DNA of 5,510 bases from Kiritimatiellia bacterium. Lineage in GTDB: Bacteria; Verrucomicrobiota; Kiritimatiellia; RFP12; UBA1067. The notes beneath the pieces were generated by a model, which worked only from the letters and a program-made list of their open reading frames with translations, made no database searches and was not told the origin of the DNA. The DNA lies in the NCBI GenBank assembly GCA_017959645.1, contig JAGDAE010000140.1, positions 1 to 5,510 of the forward strand, in the 5' to 3' direction. Positions 1 through 5,510 of the stretch are shown here, piece by piece. Position 1 is the first letter of the stretch, and each line of letters starts with the position of its first letter. The position numbers and the translations under genes are program-made.

Positions 1-459
1 AAGCACGATCGGCAGCACGTTGCCGGTCAGGAACGGGTTTACGAGATTGTTCGGTATCGCGTTGAGGATGTGCCCGTAGACGGTATCCGGCGCCGCCGCG
101 AGCGAATTCACCTTCGCCGCCGCAGCGTCGGTGACCTCGCCCAGCGCTTCAGGCGAAATCGTGCCCGGAGAGACCAGAAGGTAGATGCCAAGGCCTGCCA
201 GCGCGGCCACGAACGAGGTGACGACGGTGAAGCACAGCGTCGTTCCGAACACCTTGCCCATCGCGTTGCCGTCGCCGAGCGACGCCATTGCGGTAAGGAT
301 CGCGAGCGCCACCGTCGGAACCGCCACGAACTGGAAACAGCGCGTGTACGCGGCGGCGACGAAATCCATGAATCCGTCGAGCGCGCCGATTCCGAGCGAA
401 CCGAGAATCCCGCCCGCGGCCAGCGCGGCGATCCAGACGGCTGCCTGCTTGTTCTTCAT
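1..459 (-). CDS. Sodium:dicarboxylate (DAACS/SDF family) symporter, N-terminal part
   Basis: This is the first 153 codons of an integral membrane transporter. The C-terminal part lies beyond the left edge; family members are usually a little over 400 residues. I translated it from the reverse strand. It starts MKNKQAAVWIAALAAGG. Hydrophobic segments lie at about residues 6-26, 40-62 and 70-96, and a fourth begins near 135. Two stretches resemble the SDF family: FVAVPTVALAILTAMASLGD at about 44-63 followed by MGK, matching the conserved second helix, and IPNNLVNPFLTGNVLPIV at 135-152, matching the motif that opens the fourth helix in GltP/DctA/SstT/TcyP-type carriers. Such proteins take up glutamate, aspartate, serine/threonine, cystine or C4-dicarboxylates with Na+ or H+. 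The substrate-determining hairpins and the last helices are missing here, so I do not assign a substrate. The start is supported by AAGGA at 468-472, 8 nt upstream. It follows the phosphofructokinase stop after 28 bp and is probably co-transcribed with it. Confidence 0.85.
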   Translation of the reverse strand, partial: MKNKQAAVWIAALAAGGILGSLGIGALDGFMDFVAAAYTRCFQFVAVPTVALAILTAMASLGDGNAMGKVFGTTLCFTVVTSFVAALAGLGIYLLVSPGTISPEALGEVTDAAAAKVNSLAAAPDTVYGHILNAIPNNLVNPFLTGNVLPIVL

Positions 460-467
460 ATGCCGGT

Positions 468-472
468 TCCTT
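468..472 (-). promoter_or_regulatory. Shine-Dalgarno site of the symporter gene
   Basis: AAGGA reads on the minus strand, 8 nt before the ATG at 459. It fixes the symporter start and shows that the gene has its own ribosome binding site, although it is only 28 bp behind the previous stop. Confidence 0.7.
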
Positions 473-487
473 TCTGAGGTCTTTCGG

Positions 488-1668
488 TCAGAATATCTCG
501 CACTTCGGCAGCGCCCCGACGATGGGCCTGGCGTATTCGACGAACGCCGCGGTGACGTCGTGTCCGTTCTTCGCGATGAATTCTTTCGGCACGCTGCGGG
601 TGAATTTCGCGGCCTCGGCGATCGGACGCGGCGCGAAAGCCGCCTGGTATTTCCTGCCTTTCGCGCGCAGGATGGCGACCGTGCCCTTCGAAAGCTTCCC
701 TTCCAGCGCCGCCCTTACCGCCGTCTGGCCGGCCGCGAACGCTTCGTCCTGGTCGACTTTCGACGCGACGCCCGGGAACGAACGCTGCAGATAGCCGAAC
801 GTGTCGGCCCTCACGCGTTTGACGCCCGCCTTCGCCTTGAGGTGCGAGGCGAGGAAATCGCCGAGCGCGCCCGTGCCGGAAAGCTGCAGATTGCCGTGCG
901 AATCCTTCTCGCCCGCGGCGAACCGGGCGGCGACCGGGGTGCCGTCTTTGTCGCGTATCCCCTCCGAAACCGCGACCACGCAGCGTCCGAACTTCTTCAT
1001 CGCCGCCTTGACGTCCTTGACGAACCTGTCGAGCGAAAACGGCACTTCCGGAAGATAGACGAGATGCGGACCGTCGTCGGCCCGGTCTCTGGCCAGCGCG
1101 CTCGCCGCGGTCAGAAAGCCGGCGTCGCGTCCCATGATTATGTCGATCTTTACGCCGCCGAGCGCACGGTTGTCGAGATCGTCGCCCTTGATCGCGCTCG
1201 CGACGAAACGCGCCGCAGAGCCGAAGCCGGGAGTATGGTCGCAGCTCCTCAGATCGTTGTCGATCGTCTTCGGGATGTGGTAGACGACGAGCGGATAGCC
1301 CTCCTTCTCCGCCTCTTCGGCCACGATTCTGGCCGCATCGGCGGAATCGTTGCCGCCGATGTAGAAGAAATATCCGACGTCGAGCTCGCGGAACTTCTCG
1401 AAGATCGCGCGGCAATCGGCGGCGTCCGGCTTTTTGCGGCAGCTGCCGAGCGCCGAAGACGGCGTTTCGGCGATCGCGGCGAGTTTTTTCGCCGACGGCT
1501 TCCTGAGGTCGACGTATTCGCCGCCGAGAATGCCGAGAATGCCGTGCCTCGCCCCGAGTATCTTCCCGATCTTCGGCGACTTGCGCGCCTCGAGAACCGC
1601 TCCGGCGAGCGACTGGTTGATCACCATCGAAGGGCCGCCCGACTGGGCGATCACCATGTTTTTGCGCT

Positions 1669-1672
<4 letters not shown>
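488..1672 (-). CDS. pfp: 6-phosphofructokinase, pyrophosphate-dependent type
   Basis: A 394-residue cytoplasmic enzyme of the phosphofructokinase A superfamily. It phosphorylates fructose 6-phosphate to fructose 1,6-bisphosphate and, as a PPi enzyme, would do so reversibly with pyrophosphate. Visible motifs: N-terminal IAQSGGPSMVINQS (8-21); YIGGNDSADAA (104-114) for the phosphoryl donor; IPKTIDNDL (133-141) with the catalytic Asp in TIDND; IIMGRDAGFLTAAS (178-191) for sugar phosphate binding; SEGIR (236-240); FGYLQRS (292-298). Two donor determinants point to PPi rather than ATP: Asp in the second variable position of GGND (ATP enzymes have Gly, GGDGS), and Lys in PKTID (ATP enzymes have Gly, PGTID). 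The length also exceeds the roughly 320 residues of ATP enzymes such as E. coli PfkA. The Asn in GGNDS, where most members have Asp, is a variant. The ATG overlaps the EF-G stop as ATGA, implying coupled translation; AGGAG at 1684-1688 lies 11 nt upstream. PPi use is inferred from sequence, not shown. Confidence 0.92.
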
Positions 1673-3744
<2,072 letters not shown>

Positions 3745-3745
3745 G

Positions 3746-3761
3746 GGCGGATATTATATCA
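3746..3761 (-). promoter_or_regulatory. Extended -10 promoter of the EF-G operon, near-leaderless
   Basis: On the minus strand TGATATAAT (3761-3753) gives a perfect TATAAT (3758-3753) preceded by a TGn extension. Only 8 bases separate it from the ATG, so initiation 6-8 nt downstream puts the transcript start within a couple of bases of the start codon. No good -35 is seen: GACACA (3781-3776) is at 17-nt spacing and CAGACA at 19. The bases before the ATG (CCGCCC) are not a ribosome binding site. The promoter call is strong by sequence but untested. Confidence 0.6.
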
Positions 3762-3764
3762 AAT

Positions 3765-3786
3765 TTCCAGCATCCTGTGTCTGGAA
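3765..3786. repeat. Inverted repeat TTCCAG-N10-CTGGAA, candidate operator
   Basis: A perfect 6-bp inverted repeat with a 10-bp spacer lies just upstream of the extended -10 and covers the place where a -35 would be. The spacing puts the half-site centres about 16 bp apart. It is not followed by a T-run on the minus strand, so it is a poor terminator. Its position suits a regulator of the EF-G/phosphofructokinase/symporter operon. The protein that might bind is unknown, and a short repeat like this could arise by chance. Confidence 0.35.
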
Positions 3787-3884
3787 TATCCCCACCTTTA
3801 GGAAATACTGCCGAACCCTCGGAGAATCCTGCGCCATTAGGGGCAAAACCGAAGAACCCTATTGTTTCCCCCAAAACCTCAGAT

Positions 3885-3910
3885 GATTTTCACAATATGT
3901 TCCGGCGACG
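3885..3910 (-). repeat. Imperfect direct repeat, copy A, behind the secreted-protein gene
   Basis: On the plus strand this reads GATTTTCACA, three variable bases, TGTTCCG and then a GC-rich tail. It matches 5371-5396 at 21 of 26 positions without gaps and in the same orientation. This copy begins about 15 bases past the TGA of the secreted-protein gene (transcription direction). It may be the edge of an inserted segment, a shared RNA 3'-end element or a binding site. I cannot tell which. Confidence 0.4.
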
Positions 3911-3925
3911 TTCGATCCGCGCCAC

Positions 3926-5305
3926 TCACCGGACGATGGCGACGAAGCCGGGGATGGCGAACGAACCGCGAATCTGCATTCCGTAGAACACCACCGGCGC
4001 ACCCGATGTCGTATATGTCGCACCGCGAATCTCGCCATTTTCGTCCGCAGGAACATCGGATATCATGATCGCCCGCCCGTCTACCGCAAGGTCGCGATTA
4101 TCGCGCATGAAGAATTGATCGCCGTCGCTGGCGGCCGTCGCTTCGAATCCGTTGAACTTTACGCGCCAGCCGTCTCCATTGCGTCCGTAAAAGACCAGGT
4201 CGTAGCATTTTCCCGGCCGAAGTCCGGTAATCGTGATGTCGCAATCGTCACCTTGGAACATGTAGAAATAATCGCCCGACAGTTCGGGAAAACGGTTGTT
4301 TGTTCTCTCGCCGGGATAGCAGTCGAAATTGATGTTGCCGCTCCCGGATTTCGCAGCGAACGCTATCCCGACCTTGCTTTTCTTTCCGTTGGCATAGCAG
4401 AGCGCATTCGTTCCGAATGACGCAACGGAACCGTACACATGAAGAGAATTCCAAAACGATCCCGCCTGAGCAAAACAGGCCGATTCGTCGCTCGTCGCCC
4501 AGATATGCCCTTCCCCGGCGTCTCCCGGAGCCTCGCCGTCGACGTCGATATTGATCACCTCGTTTCCTTTCGGTGGCTCTGCCGCAAAAAGATAAGCCCG
4601 GACCGCAGTCAAATCATACCCGTAATCGCCATTGTTGCCGATCGCGAAAGCTATCGACTCGCCGGCCTCAAGTTCTATGCAGGGCAAATCGATCGCAATG
4701 GCGGACGGCACATCGTCGATGGTTTCGGCCGAACAAATCTTGTATGCGAGAACATTGAAGTTGGACGTCTTGCGGATCGACGCTTCGACCCCCCATCCGT
4801 ACGCATTGCCTCCGCCGGCGCCGTCAAGATCGCGAACCTCCATCACGACCCGGTAGCATCCAGACGTCGGGGCGACGCAACTGATGTAAAAATGGTGGCT
4901 GTCGCTGCACGGATGGACAAGCAATTCACCGGGGCGGACCGATTCGCCCGGCACGGTGATCATACCCTCCGTCAATTCGACGCCCGTCGTATTGGCGACC
5001 ACAAAAGACCACTGGTGGCCATTGTACTGGAATCCGGGCAATGATGCATTGGGCATGCTCGTGACCGTATGCCGTGCGAGGCCCGCATCATGCGCATCGG
5101 AATGGTAGTAGCCATTATGATAGCTCGTCCCCAAATTCAAGACAAAACCGTTGTACTGGATGCCCGTCGCCGGATAATCCGACTGCGACCACGCCTCGGC
5201 CAAGGCCTTGCCGATGTCGACAATCGCCTCATCCGGGTTGCATGCGCCCGCAGACGCGCCGCCAAACGCCATCACCGCAACTACAGTTGTCAAGAATCCT
5301 TTCAT
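3926..5305 (-). CDS. Secreted beta-rich protein of unknown function
   Basis: I do not recognise this gene. The open frame begins at 5317 (463 residues), but I prefer the second ATG at 5305 (459 residues), because GGAAAGG (5309-5315) precedes it at good spacing and the first ATG has none. From that ATG the protein starts MKGFLTTVVAVMAFGGASAG, a short signal peptide with probable cleavage after ASA. A Cys follows three residues later, but AGAC is a poor lipobox. In 463-residue numbering, positions about 30-245 form a first region rich in Gly, aromatic residues and predicted strands (WSFVVANTTG near 103; GESIAFAIGNNGDYGYD, 219-235). Positions about 253-452 form a second region with INIDVDGEAPGDAG, GSFWNSL, SGDYFYMF and ITITGLRPGKCYDLVFYGRNGDG (361-383), resembling the carbohydrate-binding-like beta-sandwich regions of secreted PVC-phylum proteins. 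There are 11 Cys, so disulfides are possible. No catalytic motif, sorting signal or C-terminal transmembrane helix is seen. It is probably exported to the periplasm or cell surface. It has its own promoter and is less GC-rich than the neighbouring operon. Confidence 0.8.
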   Translation of the reverse strand: MKGFLTTVVAVMAFGGASAGACNPDEAIVDIGKALAEAWSQSDYPATGIQYNGFVLNLGTSYHNGYYHSDAHDAGLARHTVTSMPNASLPGFQYNGHQWSFVVANTTGVELTEGMITVPGESVRPGELLVHPCSDSHHFYISCVAPTSGCYRVVMEVRDLDGAGGGNAYGWGVEASIRKTSNFNVLAYKICSAETIDDVPSAIAIDLPCIELEAGESIAFAIGNNGDYGYDLTAVRAYLFAAEPPKGNEVINIDVDGEAPGDAGEGHIWATSDESACFAQAGSFWNSLHVYGSVASFGTNALCYANGKKSKVGIAFAAKSGSGNINFDCYPGERTNNRFPELSGDYFYMFQGDDCDITITGLRPGKCYDLVFYGRNGDGWRVKFNGFEATAASDGDQFFMRDNRDLAVDGRAIMISDVPADENGEIRGATYTTSGAPVVFYGMQIRGSFAIPGFVAIVR

Positions 5306-5308
5306 CGG

Positions 5309-5315
5309 CCTTTCC
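5309..5315 (-). promoter_or_regulatory. Shine-Dalgarno site that selects the second ATG of the secreted-protein gene
   Basis: GGAAAGG on the minus strand lies 3 nt before the ATG at 5305, with its GGA about 7 nt away, and overlaps the upstream ATG at 5317. The sequence before 5317 is only A-rich (AAAAGA, directly abutting). The signal peptide also begins naturally at the second Met. Confidence 0.6.
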
Positions 5316-5329
5316 ATTCTTTTGAAAGC

Positions 5330-5359
5330 AGTGTATCATAATTCCCCCGAATCTGTCAA
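5330..5359 (-). promoter_or_regulatory. Promoter of the secreted-protein gene
   Basis: On the minus strand a perfect -35 TTGACA (5359-5354) is followed after 18 nt by TACACT (5335-5330), a 4/6 match to TATAAT with a TGn extension directly in front (TGA, 5338-5336). Initiation near 5323 would give a leader of about 18 nt carrying the Shine-Dalgarno site. TATGAT (5340-5335) is a better -10 hexamer, but only 13 nt from the -35, which is too close. Confidence 0.55.
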
Positions 5360-5370
5360 TGGAACCGGAC

Positions 5371-5396
5371 GATTTTCACAGCGTGTTCCGCCGGCG
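5371..5396 (-). repeat. Imperfect direct repeat, copy B, across the end of the upstream gene
   Basis: This matches copy A at 3885-3910 in 21 of 26 positions, with identical GATTTTCACA and TGTTCCG blocks on the plus strand. This copy spans the TGA (5378-5376) of the partial gene at the right edge and lies just upstream of the secreted-protein promoter. The two copies bracket that gene together with its promoter, about 1.49 kb apart. Confidence 0.4.
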
Positions 5397-5510
5397 GGAG
5401 ATGATGCGGCGGGCTAGCCAGAGCGCCATCGCCATCGCCACGTACCAACATGCGCACATCGTCCACGACCAGCGCGCGACTTCGAAATTCGCGCCCGGAA
5501 GCGAAGCGAC
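5376..5510 (-). CDS. C-terminal end of an unidentified protein, probably membrane-anchored
   Basis: An open frame enters from the right edge and ends in TGA at 5378-5376, leaving 44 residues starting VASLPGANFEVARWSW. A hydrophobic, Trp- and Ala-rich stretch at about residues 16-33 (WTMCACWYVAMAMALWLA) is followed by RRIISRRRNTL. This looks like a last transmembrane helix with its Arg-rich tail in the cytoplasm. Third codon positions are mostly G or C, as in the other genes, which supports real coding. Too little is present to name a family. The stop lies about 70 bp before the start of the secreted-protein gene, which has its own promoter. Confidence 0.6.
   Translation of the reverse strand, partial: VASLPGANFEVARWSWTMCACWYVAMAMALWLARRIISRRRNTL

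Noticed and set aside
3839..3875. A possible terminator hairpin behind the secreted-protein gene (GGGG-AAAC pairing with GTTT-CCCC on the minus strand).
   Set aside because: The stem is interrupted by an internal loop, the loop is about 14 nt, and no T-run follows. Read-through or factor-dependent termination cannot be excluded.
4439..5044. A 201-codon plus-strand frame opposite the secreted-protein gene.
   Set aside because: It is Arg- and Asp-rich with no motif. The minus-strand frame has a signal peptide, promoter and Shine-Dalgarno site, so the plus-strand frame is a shadow.
5303..5317. Lipoprotein reading of the secreted protein (Cys shortly after the signal peptide).
   Set aside because: The residues before the Cys are AGA, lacking the usual Leu/Val/Ile at -3, whereas ASA is a good signal peptidase I site.

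Overview
The window is a GC-rich bacterial segment in which every supportable gene lies on the minus strand, so transcription runs right to left. The likely source is a member of the PVC group (Verrucomicrobiota, Kiritimatiellota or Lentisphaerota). This is an inference from gene style: a recycling-type EF-G paralogue, a PPi-type phosphofructokinase, and a large secreted beta-rich protein of the kind common in those phyla. No rRNA or other firm taxonomic marker is present.

Layout, in transcription order. (1) 5510-5376: the C-terminal 44 codons of an unidentified protein, ending in one hydrophobic segment and an Arg-rich tail. (2) About 5359-5323: a promoter with TTGACA and an extended -10. 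(3) 5305 (or 5317) to 3926: a signal-peptide-bearing, Cys-containing, probably all-beta secreted protein of about 460 residues and unknown function. (4) 3925-3745: a 181-bp gap holding an imperfect copy of a motif also found at the end of gene 1, a perfect 6-10-6 inverted repeat, and an extended -10 promoter. (5) 3744-1669: an EF-G family translational GTPase. (6) 1672-488: a PPi-type 6-phosphofructokinase whose start codon overlaps the EF-G stop (ATGA). (7) 459-1: the N-terminal 153 residues of a DAACS/SDF-family sodium:dicarboxylate-type symporter, cut by the left edge.

Genes 5 to 7 look like one operon: a 4-bp overlap, then a 28-bp gap, with no terminator visible between them. The grouping is functionally mixed: translation, sugar phosphate metabolism and organic/amino acid uptake. 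The most interesting points are the domain IV loop of the EF-G, which recalls mitochondrial EF-G2 (ribosome recycling) rather than canonical EF-G, the lack of a leader in front of that gene, and the secreted-protein gene sitting between two imperfect direct repeats. I saw no CRISPR array, tRNA, rRNA, insertion sequence or convincing intrinsic terminator. I found no clear new multi-gene defence or mobile system.
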